NCBI GenBank assembly: GCA_026027325.1
Contig: JAMSLZ010000015.1
Coordinates: 372,001-436,000, forward strand
DNA from: Actinomucor elegans
Lineage: Eukaryota; Mucoromycota; Mucoromycetes; Mucorales; Mucoraceae
Direction of reading: 5' to 3'
Length of the DNA stretch: 64,000 nt
Part shown: piece after piece, positions 1-10,505 of the stretch
Position numbering within the stretch: position 1 is the stretch's first letter
Layout: every line of letters starts with the position of its first letter
Made by a program: the position numbers and the translations under genes
The notes under the pieces: generated by a model
Database searches by the model: none
Seen by the model: the letters and a program-made list of their open reading frames with translations, nothing else
What the model was told of the DNA's origin: nothing

Positions 1-232
1 TTCTTTTCTCTTTTAATATTATATATAGAGATAGCTCATTAACCTTTTCTCATTGAGTAAATATACACTATCACATGGACCAAACGTGTTAAGTTTACCA
101 TTCATGGATTATTCTGGGTAAAAAGACTTCAAGTTACACATTAAAATATACATTTTTTTTAAATCTAAAAAGTTTTAAATTACTCTCAGTTTCTTTTACC
201 TTGTTCTCTTTTACCACTGAGCCATTATTTGC

Positions 233-1488
233 ATGTCTTTATCCTATGGATTTATTGCATCAACATATAATGATCATATTAAGCATACGGTATCGCCAAG
301 GTCTGCTGCTCTTAAGCTATTAGAGGAAGCAAACAATGCACCACCTTCTTATTCCTATGTATTAGCCGAGAAATATCAACAAGAATGCACATTAAAGGTA
401 ACATTACAGCCCAAATCCGGGTCTTACCTCTGCTAACAATTATAGACAGTTAGGTGATGAAATAAGTGCTCTTTTTAAGTCTATGAAGAGATCTATGCAA
501 GAAGCAGAAATTTTACTAATATCGTATCAGCATTGTTGCCAAAGGTAAACTATTATATGCTTCTATTTGCAGTACATAACAATATTATAGACTCGAAATT
601 AAGAACCAACACCTTATAAGAAAACTTCAGTTAGCCTCGGCATCCAATATGTAAGTACTAGCAGACCCTTCCGAAGAATGGCTCCGCCTTAGACAAATAT
701 TAACTTTATATACTTTTTTGTTTAGTGATACAACGGCATTCAGTAATGATCTGTTAGACCAATCGGAACAAATATATCAGCAGGATGCAGATGACAGCCT
801 CGTTCGCATGAACATCTCTTTGGAAAAACTGATACGAGAAGCCGAATCAAGTTTACAAACGCATCTATCATTACCTGAACCATCGACAAGTAATTTGCGA
901 AAGAATGTCCCTCAAGAAGATATCTCTTTAAACGATGAATACAAACTGAAATCACAACAACAAAAGAATAGATATCTATATAGTCAATGGAAACTTGCTT
1001 TTACTATGAAACAACTTTTAAGTACAGTGCAGCATCAAGAACATACTATACACGATCACCAAATACATCATTACCATCATCATATCCATCATCATATCTA
1101 CCATCATGCAGATACCAAAAAATCACACGCGAGTGTACAAGAGCCTATATATAATTCATCTTCTGATAAAAGCATCTTCCCTCTAACTTCACTATTCAAA
1201 TATGCAATGGATGCCGTAGGAGGACTTATACCACAACAGCCGTTATTTTCCAATCGCTCCGCCCTGTCAAAATCTGTCAAATATCGTACGATTTTTCTAT
1301 CTTCTTTACTGATCCTGCAGCGATATAACAAACATCATCTTTGGATCCGACGCAGTCAATACCTTATTCTTACTTGGAAATCCCGTCGATTCCAACTTTA
1401 TACGCAGTGGGTACAAAAAGCCCATTTATTACATTTCATGCTTCAAATCTTTGCTTCTTCATCATCTTTAAAACGTCATCTACTCTAA
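233..1488 (+). CDS. Unknown protein with coiled-coil-like N-half and His-rich stretch, 4 exons
   Basis: Proposed exons are 233-397, 450-544, 591-650 and 726-1488, giving about 360 aa. Each intron has GT..AG ends, the phases agree, and the first intron carries a CTAAC branch-like site. The N-terminal ~150 residues are rich in charged and leucine-type residues with a helical, coiled-coil look. Roughly in the middle is a very His-rich segment (HHYHHHIHHHIYHH type), which could bind metal or simply be low complexity. The C-terminal third is basic and rich in Leu, Trp and Tyr, without a clear membrane segment. I do not recognise the family and assign no function. The ATG at 233 is the first in frame. 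The acceptor of intron 1 was put at 449 because the earlier AG at 445 would give an immediate stop. Confidence 0.6.
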
Positions 1489-2830
1489 GTCCACTTTTCT
1501 CATGCCCTCATGTAAATAGTACTATTATGAATCTCTATCTACTGCCTGTATATACAATAAAATGTTTTTTTGTCATCTTTATTGAACATACCGTAGAAGC
1601 TATGGTTAATGTATAAATGCATCAAGATTATCTAAGATTGCAGCTATCTATATGTGAGATAGAATACGTATATACTAATATTACTCGATCTACTACTAGG
1701 TTACTTGTAGAAGGGGGGTGTTTATCCAATTCATACTATGCGATACGGGACGTACACGGTTTATAGTTTATCACTTGATCGTTGGTCATACTGTTACGAA
1801 AGCCATTTATCAGACTGGTTATTTCGATACTTCAACTGATCTCGTTCAATAGTGTAATAGAATAAGCTCCCTACATAGAGATACCATATTAATTCTAATT
1901 AATAAAAAGTATGATGTGCATGCCAATGACGATCAAAATACTTCAAGGGTCCATGTTGCACACACTACTAACTATATATTTTTTTGAAGATCCTTTATTA
2001 TACTACAAAAGACAATAAATTACATCCTTACTACTACCTCATTTTTCATTAATAAAATAGCATAGTAAGATATAAGATAAACTTATTAACGTTTTGACAG
2101 ACTTTTTTTTTTGCCTAAGAAATTCCTAAAGATACAAAAATTACTAGGAGCAATATAAATTAAATTTAAAACCGTAAAGTTGGGGATATGCATAGAGCAA
2201 AAAACTGCAGCAAATGAAATAAAGGTCATTTATAAATATTTAGTAAAATCTGACAGCAAATACTCTAAACTAAAAACAGTATTTAACATATAACAAAGAT
2301 AATACAATCGCTTTTGTTACAAAATGCATGCCTTTTAAATAAAATTCAATTATCTACGATATACACCAGGTATCCATATTTCCAATGTGGGCCTGATAGC
2401 TACTAAACCTAGCAATTTGTATCTTCATGATCAAAATTTAGTAAAGGAATGATATCTAGTAAATCTGGAATAACACAATTCCCAAATGGATTTGGTGAGA
2501 ACTAAAGCTAGGCTTTATGGCCCTTGAAGTGTCTTAGATCTCTAAGGCAAAGTTCGATTGATTTCGTATCTGATTAGTCGCGTGTGTTTAGAATAAACAA
2601 CTGCATTTATTATAAAAACATTTCCAAAAGTCACTATAAAAAATAAAATAAAAATCAATAAAAAAACTTGATTTTTACAATAAACATGCTTTCAGACTTG
2701 ACAGATCTGCTCCTATCATTCACGGGCGGTGGCGAGAAGAAGCTAGCCTTATGTGACATGGCTATCAGTATTCTTTGACGAACGGACTTGAGAATAGTAA
2801 TGAAAGGTGTTTTTATTAGATAATCGAAAG
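1489..2830. other. Non-coding spacer, left part
   Basis: AT-rich DNA with stops in all frames and no supportable gene. It holds two weak copies of the dispersed ATCTCG..TCGCATTTGATTAG-type repeat, near 1835-1872 and 2551-2580. Confidence 0.6.
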
Positions 2831-2883
2831 TTTACTGCGCACGATATAGGATACCGCACAGGAGATCAGAAATTAGCTTTTGT

Positions 2884-3110
2884 TTAAATCTGGTGAACAG
2901 TTACATTAGTTGCTAGTGAGCAAGGCATGGTAAATTTACTGTTAGCGATGCTCCCAGTTCTTTTCCATAATTCACCCAAATTCTTTGATTTGGACTCATC
3001 ACTGTTAACTCTGTTCTTTAAATGGTACCAAAGGTTTTCTACAGGATGCACATGAAGACTATTGACCAACCAATCCTTGATAAACTTAGTGCTTTCTGTC
3101 TGTCTTCATA
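2884..3110 (-). pseudogene. Tc1/mariner-type transposase C-terminal relic
   Basis: On the minus strand, roughly 3100 down to 2884, the open frame reads STKFIKDWLVNS, then HPVENLWYHLKNRV and KNLGELWKR. This is the order of the end of a Tc1-like DDE transposase: a tail after the second catalytic Asp, then the N-P-I-E-N-L-W block with the catalytic Glu/Asp, then a helical end. A TGA stop lies just upstream of STKF, and the rest of the catalytic core was not recovered on either strand, so this is a broken copy. The Pro-Val-Glu-Asn-Leu-Trp block is the diagnostic piece. No terminal inverted repeats were identified around it. It is unlikely to be expressed as a working protein. Confidence 0.6.
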
Positions 3111-3339
3111 CAATACAAATAGATTACGTGCAGTAGTACGGCATTCAAGTGTAATAATGTCTTTCTACTCAATAATTCGCAGATCTACTCTTCACTACTT
3201 GGTCTTGCACACATTTTATTTCAGACGCGGACTGTTTGGTTTAAAGAAAAAAAAAGTTCCAAAACTGCATTTGACTGTTACTGTTATTAAAGATTGCATC
3301 GCTTTCTCTTTCTTTGCAATGAATTTTTACTAAAAACTA

Positions 3340-4151
3340 TTATATCTTGACGAGTTAATGGTAGATAAGACATAGGTGTGTCAAGTTTGCGAAATAAAGC
3401 CTTTAAAGGATTGTCTCATGACTGATCATAGATCATTAAAGTTTGTTATTTGAAAAAATATATCTTAATGCATCTAAAGTTGGCGAGAAAGAATATATAT
3501 CGCGTTTACACATACAGGTTCCTGTCCTCTGTTTTAATCCTTTTTTCTTTTGCCTTTACGTTTATTCAAAAAAAAAAAAAGGAACAGCACTTGAATGACT
3601 TTCATTAGAAAGCACTATTGACGCTCCAATATTGTGAGAAAAAAAGCCTTAATGGGACATTAAAGCACACCTAAAATTATCCATTTGTGTAAATCTTATA
3701 CCAAACCAGGCACCATGCGAGAACTTTTTAAAGATACAATCAGGGCAGCAGCAGCAGCCAATATATTTAAAATACAGTCCCATAAAAACGGTAATGAAAT
3801 TGAAGCCTCGGTGCTGAGGCCAATCATAATATGTGCATAGATTCGACTTTTTACCCAATATATTCAATTCTATGTGATAATGTATAGTTGTGAAAGCTCA
3901 TTCACTCGAATAATTGCGTTTAATTCTATATATTCCGTTGTATTCAAGGATATATCTTATTTTGGTCAAGTGTTAGTCTAGATATGGGCATATGATTTCA
4001 AATTTATTAAATAGCCAAATAATACATAATAAAAAACAATGGTCAGTAACCACCAACAAGCTCAAATATCAAATCCTGATCATCCTGAAGTAGTGTAGAA
4101 GCTTGCCTTTCATCCGGTAGACACCGTACATGTTTGAATAATCTTTATTAA
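3340..4151. other. Non-coding spacer downstream of the helicase gene
   Basis: AT-rich sequence with homopolymer runs (A-run near 3569-3580). A 72-codon minus-strand frame at 3649-3867 is Cys-rich by chance and has no recognisable homology. It probably includes the 3' flank of the minus-strand helicase gene that ends at 4152. Confidence 0.5.
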
Positions 4152-6455
4152 CTAGTAAATCTCTGTAGGCTGCTGTTGATTATGTCTCGATAAAAGAGCG
4201 CGCTCACTTTTCTTTTTCTGTAATTGCTTTTGTTTGGCATCCAGCTTGAATTGTGTGCGCCATATATTCAACTGACCAAACTTGAGTTTAGTTAACAGAT
4301 CCATTGCTTGTCCTTTAGTCAGATCATTTGGTGTTTCAATCTTATACCTTGACAAGGCCTTCTTTTGCGCATCGGTCATATTATCTTTGCGGAAAGGAGC
4401 CGAACGTCGCATTTGATAGATCAAGGATTTATTGGTAGCAGAGAAACGCTTATGAATCCAAGTGTCTGCAGCTCGAAGTGCAGCAGGCAGGTCGCTGGCT
4501 TCCAATGGGATTGGATAAGATTTAGCAAAAAAGTCTTTGCCAGAGTTTTCGTATCGAAACGTGCCAGTCCAAATATCTACAGGCAATTAGTTATAGACCA
4601 AGGGATTCTAGTATTTTGCGTACCATTTTTTTCCGACTTTTGAAGAACAAGGTAACCTTTGGACATAACATGTAAAGCGCATTTGTCCTTACCAATATCC
4701 ACCCAGCCGTTAGTAGAGGCATTGCGTACTTCTTGGGATGTAGATAAATCAGCCATCAGCTCTTCTAAATTGTCGTATTCTGTGATACTGATCTTGACAT
4801 GGTCTGGGTCATATTCCTCAGGGTATTCTTGCTCTATTATAATTGATTAATTTTGCTTTAAATAGGTATGATGTATATTTACCGCTTTGTTCATTCTCTT
4901 GATTTTCTTTCTCTGCTTTTTCTTCCAGCTCCAAAAGATCCTTATCTATTATGTTTGTTTAGTTTAAAATCAACTGTATCACGACTACTATTACCTTCAA
5001 CCATTTTGGTTGCATCCAAGCCCAATAAAGTAGGTACAGTGATAAGGCCATCGGTACCGGTTCGTTTGAAGTTGTCAACAAAATCAATCACCAGACAGTT
5101 TTCTTTACCAGGAAACAATCTCAAGCCACGACCAAACATCTGTTGAAATAAGGTAGTAGAGCGAGTAGGTCTTGCTAATAAGATACAATCCACGCAGGGT
5201 ATATCTGTTCCTTCTGTCAAAATAGCTACGGAAAATGTTAGTTTCCCGTAGGTAGAATCCATTATAAAGCACTTACCGCAGTTGACCAATACGGGTATCT
5301 TTCCATTTCTAAAATCATTTAGGATCGCATGTCTTTCAATTGGGTTCGATTTGCTGGTGATACATTGAGCAGGGATGCCCGCATCAATAAAAGTATTGCA
5401 CAGCTCAATTGTATGAGCAATATCCACAGCAAATACCAAAGTAGACTTTCTTCCTTGCTGGTGAGCATACTTATTCCAACTCGATACAATAACATCATTA
5501 CGTGCTTGGGTGTTAATAGCATGAGCCAGATCCTTTTGAACAAAATCAATATTTGTTTTACGAACTGCATCAAGATCAACTTGGGTATTAATAGTAGTAA
5601 CACGCATACGACTCAAATAGCCTTGTTGGATCATATCTATAAATCCAACGTGATATGTGATTCTGTCAAATACCGTGTTTAGACCTAGGCCGTCATGACG
5701 TTTGACAGTAGCTGTACAACCCCATAACAGTTTATCACAACCAGCGTCATTGATACCGAAATAGTCAAGGATACGCTTATAAGTATCCGCTACAGCATGG
5801 TGCGCTTCATCAATCAAGATAGCTTTGAATAGAGAAGGATCGAATAGTTCAATACGCGCCGAGTTGGCACGACCCAGAGTAGGTACTGAAGCGATAACCA
5901 CATCAGCATCATCAATGTTGACCCTACGCTTTCCTTGTTCTACTTGAACCACCTATAACACTATCAGTATTTCAAAGGTCTTTTTTTTTTTTGGTTGATA
6001 AAACTTTACTAGGCTGGGGTTGTATTTCGAGATTTGATTGTGGGCTTGATCTAGAAGCTCGGTTCTATGTGCCAGTAACAAGACTTTGGTAGCTTTATGC
6101 GTAGGAGAAGGTATTAATGGTATCAAGTTTGACATAATGACCTATTACAAAGCAGTTAGCGCGCGATTTTTTCTCAAGAAAAATTCGGGCATACTTACGG
6201 TCTTGCCGCTTCCTATCAAGGTAATCGTTAGTTTACTATATAAAAAAATATTCTACAGACCTTACCAACAGGTAACGAAACTATCTGTCTATTATGGCCT
6301 TCTTTATATTCTCTTAGAGTTGTTTTAATACATTCTTTTTGATAAGATCTCAACATGTCAAAGGTAATTGCAGTACTTGTTGAATTGCTACGGAATTGAA
6401 CAAACTGCACAGCGGTTTTACGAATGAAAAAGTGCTTGAAAAATAAAAAGCGCAT
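4152..6455 (-). CDS. IRC3: Mitochondrial SF2 DNA helicase, IRC3-like, 8 exons
   Basis: Proposed exons on the minus strand are 6455-6266, 6212-6199, 6141-6010, 5952-5277, 5225-4995, 4945-4883, 4833-4624 and 4576-4152, giving about 646 aa, near the length of yeast Irc3. The N-terminus (MRFLFFKHFFIRK...) is basic and hydrophobic, like a mitochondrial targeting signal. Superfamily 2 motifs appear in order: LRSYQKECI (Q-like), LPVGSGKT (Walker A, spread over three exons, ~59-67), LLLAHRTELLDQA (Ia), LIDEAHH (Walker B, Asp ~160), GCTATVKR (III), AILTEGTDIPCVDCI (V), QQMFGRGLR (VI). A C-terminal extension of about 250 residues follows, as in this family. Irc3 remodels branched mtDNA intermediates; that role here is inferred from family membership. 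Exon 2 is only 14 nt long. The family call is firm; exact splice points are moderately sure. Confidence 0.85.
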
Positions 6456-6530
6456 TCTTTTGTCATGCTATAGGTAAATAAAGAAGGTTACCTAATAGCA
6501 GTAAACTTATAAGAGAGAGAGGAAAAAATT

Positions 6531-7345
6531 TTATTTTTTACAAATATCTCGAACAATAGCTCTTGATTTATCTACACGTTCTAGTAATTGTTGGGCTAAG
6601 CGAACACCTTCCCTTCTACGTTGTCTAGCCGTCTCAAACGCACTAGGACATTCCACTCCATCCAAGCTAATCAATCCTTGCATGATCTTTTCTGATATAT
6701 ACACACCTCGATCTTGTAGCTTCTTTTTGTCAGTTTCACTAGGCTTGGAAGGTGTTTGATCAATCATGGCTTCATATTCGCTGATCTCTTCTGATGTATT
6801 TGCCGATAAAGTATCAACTATTTTCGATATACGAACCATTAAGCCATATTCTTCAGGATTACCCGAAGCTGTTTGTTTCACAACTGATTCCTACAAGTAA
6901 TACTTAGTACGGTATTTATCAATTGATCTATAGTATCTTACATCCACTTTTTCTCCATTGAGTGTAATAATAGAGTTGGTACGAACACCAATGCTTGTCA
7001 AAGTAGCTGTATCATCCTTCATATTGGCTAGTCTGATTTGTGAGTATACTTGTATATATATATATATAGACCTTTATGTAGGTTACCTCCCGATACTTGA
7101 AGTTTCATCGATGCAATGGGCACATCTGTCAGTAATTTACACTTCTCTTTCAAGTCTTTGACAGTTGCTTCATCGAAACCTTTGGGGAATTCTTTGAAAT
7201 TGAGTTGTAACTTTTTGTTTTCCCATTCTAATTGAATTGTTGTTCTTCTTTCTCTTTTTGAAACTTTATGATATGCAAAGAATGACTTGAGGCTGCCTAT
7301 AAATACTTTATAAAACAGAAATACCAAGTAAAATAGGCCATACAT
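6531..7345 (-). CDS. Membrane-anchored ubiquitin-like/BAG domain Hsp70 cofactor, 3 exons
   Basis: Exons are 7345-7087, 7027-6942 and 6890-6531, giving about 234 aa. The first ATG of the frame is at 7345. Residues ~1-22 (MYGLFYLVFLFYKVFIG...) form one N-terminal membrane anchor. Next comes a ubiquitin-like domain: TTIQLEWENKKLQLNF, DLKEKCKLLTDVP, KLQVSG, then ANMKDDTATLTSIGV. The C-terminal half is helical and matches a BAG domain (ISKIVDTLSANTSEEI..., ending KSRAIVRDIC). BAG proteins bind the Hsp70 ATPase domain and release ADP. TM-UBL-BAG resembles fission yeast Bag-type proteins, and TM-BAG resembles yeast Snl1 at the ER/nuclear membrane. An alternative donor 15 nt further 3' in the transcript would insert five residues; the donor chosen keeps the UBL spacing normal. 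It lies tandem to the IRC3 gene, only 75 bp upstream of it. Confidence 0.8.
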
Positions 7346-7360
7346 TTTATATATAAACAC

Positions 7361-8972
7361 AAAAGAAAGGGTGGAAAGGAACCATTTCTTTTTAACCAGT
7401 CAAAATGTGCCTAATAGCAAAACCATCTGATATTATATTTTACGGCATTTTAAAAATAAGTTTGCGTAAAATGGTTTTCTGTCTGTGTAAGAAAATAGAT
7501 TTAGTAAAGAATGAATACAAGCAAGCAGCAGCAACGACATTGATCTTACACGTAGTAAATATGTACTATCTTACTGTTATGAAAGGTGTATAATGTTCAG
7601 ATGTTTATGGAATAAGATCCTTACAAGGACTACAAAGAGTATTTTAGAATGAAAGCAAAGGACAAGCTAGTACACTGATTCAGTTAGTAAAAAAAAAGAT
7701 AATCATGATAATAGGACTACATTATTAAGATACAATACGGTCTTGAAAAGTAGGAAACTAGATATACTTTATTAAATTATTTTCAACTATATCTATATGC
7801 ACTTCACAATTATGATGCAAGAGCGTTATTCTAATGATGGATTAAGCAAACCCTTGTGTCTCTTTAATCTAGCTATGATGACCCTACTGGTTTGAACACA
7901 TGCTTATTGTTTGAATTCCACTTGTCTATAAATCTAGGAAATTCTACTCCTTGCGGAATGATTAGAAGAGTTAACAAAGGATAACATTACCAAACAACAT
8001 GTTTTTTTTTTTCAAGAGAGAACTCCCCTTAGTAATTCTGTCATATGAAAAAGTGATAGGCGTATTGTTTATTATATTTTCAAAAGAAGTTTGCGTAAGA
8101 AAATAGAAGTAGTAAATTGTGATGAACGCAAAAAAATAAAGTACCATTTATGTATATGGATTTATATTATAAGAGTTACTAAACATATATAAGCTCTGTG
8201 ATTTAATAGCCAGAAGATGACAACAACAAAATGTAATAGCAATGAAGCCCATAATGTAATAAAAGCATTTTGACATATATATACAAATAATGAGTTTACT
8301 ATATCTGACCTCAACATCTCAGGATTGCGCCTGCATAGAATTCCGAAAAAAAAACTTGGTTGAATTAAAACATTATATTTTGAGATATTGATTATTTGAT
8401 CTACCTCTATTGCTTAAAAAAATATATGCCTCCAAATTTTCTTTTCGCATACAACTGTCTAATATGGGTCATAGCAGAACGGCGGCATAATTGTGATTTT
8501 AAATAAGCTCACCTACTATTATGGGAAAAATTCAAGTGGTTTTGAAGCTAACCCGATTTGCAGAGGGTCTTAGTGTAAAGGAGTGATTTTCAGGTTGGTC
8601 CGCGATTCAACTTCATTTCGCTTGAAAAACTTGAAATTTGTCTTCAATTCACTCCAGTTTAACCCGGCATTCACTCTACACTGATTGAAGCATGGAAAAT
8701 CATGGAAATAATATTTAACATGTATTATCATATATTTACATTGTGGTGAAGGGATCAGTTCATCCGAAATTCACTTGAATTTTTTTCATAATGTTAGAGT
8801 ATGGCAGAAAACCATCTGATAAAAAAAAAAGAATTGTACCGGAGCTTCGGCCCAGCTGATTGCTATGATGGCACGCTCTAACAATTAGAAGCTGGATCTG
8901 AAGTGTTGCAATGCGTGACGGCTTTTCCCCTGGCAACCAGGGAAATATTTTAAATTACGCGATTTCGAACGT
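7361..8972. other. Spacer without a supportable gene
   Basis: AT-rich DNA. A 62-codon plus-strand frame at 7405-7593 looks like chance. The only structured item seen is the MITE-like element at 8522-8788. Confidence 0.55.
8522..8788. mobile_element. Short MITE-like element with ~19 bp terminal inverted repeats
   Basis: The left end reads TATGGGAAAAATTCAAGTG and the complement of the right end reads TATGAAAAAAATTCAAGTG, 17 of 19 identical. Both ends are bounded by TA, so a TA target duplication (as for Tc1/mariner derivatives) is possible. The 267 bp interior has no open frame. One copy seen in the window; judged from terminal symmetry only. Confidence 0.45.
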
Positions 8973-9735
8973 TTATTGACTAATGATACCCAACCATTTT
9001 GTAAATCGAATACGATAAATGATACCACCAAAAACAAGGGCCAAAGCAACCCAATGTAACCAAATCAAATGTTTACTCCAAAGGTTATTATACATGTAAT
9101 CTGCTCTTACACCCAATTGAGCAGTAACCCATACGAGTACCAATAGCACGTATCCAAACACACGATGGTATTTCCAAACACTTTTTGCTTTATCTACTGA
9201 TCCAAATGCTTGAGGAATAAAAGCCATAGATACACCAAAGATCAATTGCACAAACAGATAAATGAATACAAATAAACCTAGTTTACCATGAAGCCTTGGA
9301 TGCAATTATGAGTAAGGTCATAAAGATAAATAAATATATAGGTACTTACGACTCAAAGTGGTGTTTTCCGGCGATTACTTTGTTATAAAAGATAAAGGTA
9401 AAACCTGTAATGGCAGCCAAATAACTACCGGTTTGAATCATGGCATGCTTTTTAAGGCCTTGTTTCTTTTCTTCCGATGTTTTAGTAGGTTGTAAAAGAG
9501 ATATACCCTCAGTAGCCAATATAATAAACAGCGTTATGAATACAGGATGAAAAGTAAAAACGTTTACAGGAAGACGCACTAACACAGATAAAACCAATGC
9601 CGCGAATAATACAAGGCCTGCTGTGATGCTCCATTTAGCATAGACATCACCTTTATTACTAACAATATGTTTTTGAGGGTCTTGGTGGGCACCAAGAAGT
9701 GGTGATCCTTCGTAGTCAATAGAGGAAGAGGACAT
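8973..9735 (-). CDS. Cytochrome b561-like six-helix membrane protein, 2 exons
   Basis: Exons are 9735-9350 and 9294-8973, giving about 235 aa. After a polar N-terminal tail (~33 residues) there are six hydrophobic segments: WSITAGLVLFAALVLSVLV, FHPVFITLFIILATEG, SYLAAITGFTFIFYNKVIA, LGLFVFIYLFVQLIFGVSM, FGYVLLVLVWVTAQLG and LIWLHWVALALVFGGIIY. His residues sit where b561 proteins coordinate two haems: FHPVF in helix 2, HHFESLHG between helices 3 and 4, KYHRVFGY at helix 5, and a His in helix 6. These proteins move electrons across membranes (ascorbate or ferric reductase type); the donor here cannot be told. The join at the exon border restores the FESLHGKLG motif. The family is clear; the substrate is unknown. 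Confidence 0.8.
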
Positions 9736-9955
9736 CTTAATGTAAGAAAGAAGAAAAATAGTATTGTGCGAGATAACGCACAGAAAAAAGATCTTTTATG
9801 ATCAATTTCGATTGAGTTTCAATTATACCACTGGGCAAGAATGGCTAGAACATATAGATATTGAAAAGAGCGTTTTATTATTATATGTACAAAAGAAAAA
9901 AACACTTTTCTAGTAGTTTTTATTGAATTTCCCGAGAAAAAAAAAGAGGATAGGT

Positions 9956-10505
9956 TTATTCTTCCTTTGCCTTTGATTTTCTGCTTGCGCGTACTGATTT
10001 ATTCACTTCGGAGGCTTGTGATTCTAAAGGATCGGGAATACTGGAAACAATGTCTTTGAGGAAATCAAATTTGTCTACTGTTTCGATCGTCTTTTTTCTA
10101 TATCGATTTTAGTTGATTAATGATAGATCAATAAAGAATTATGGTTGCTAAGCTTACAAATGAGCAACGGTCAAACGCTTTGCGCTTCTTGTACGAGATT
10201 CCTGACATGCTTGATCAATTAAAGATTGCATAAATAACTCTAATGCTTTAGCTAAAAAAAAAAAAAAGAAAAAAAAAAGAACAAAAAAAGAGATCGTATT
10301 AGTGCCGAGATTAAAGCGTACTAAAACAAAACCTACAGATCAAAATGGGCGTTGCTTGAGCTACTTTGCCGACATCTTCATCTAATTGCATAATCTTTTT
10401 GATGCGAGCCTGTTATACAGGTAGATTAGTGAGTTTTTTGCTATTTTTTCCGTTTGTGTTCATTGCATTTACAACAGGGAACTTTGTCTTGTACTTTTTC
10501 TTCAT
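9956..10505 (-). CDS. NC2-alpha / DRAP1 (Bur6-like) histone-fold transcription repressor subunit, 4 exons
   Basis: Exons are 10505-10473, 10409-10337, 10251-10158 and 10097-9956, giving about 113 aa. The joined protein begins MKKKYKTKFPVARIKKIMQ, continues EDVGKVAQATPILISKALELF, then AHLKKTIETVDKFDFLKDIV. This is the alpha subunit of negative cofactor 2: a histone fold with the typical ARIKKIMQ helix, the 'GKVA..P..ISKALELF' helix, and the 'FDFLKDIV' C-terminal block. NC2-alpha pairs with NC2-beta (Dr1) and binds TBP on promoter DNA, repressing or tuning Pol II transcription in the nucleus. It is easily missed because no exon is longer than 142 nt. The last residues are basic (SRKSKAKEE). Confidence 0.88.

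Noticed and set aside
3649..3867. Cys-rich minus-strand frame of 72 codons
   Set aside because: CCCC run comes from a CAG repeat on the other strand; no homology sense.
7405..7593. Plus-strand frame of 62 codons
   Set aside because: Composition and codon use look like chance in AT-rich spacer DNA.
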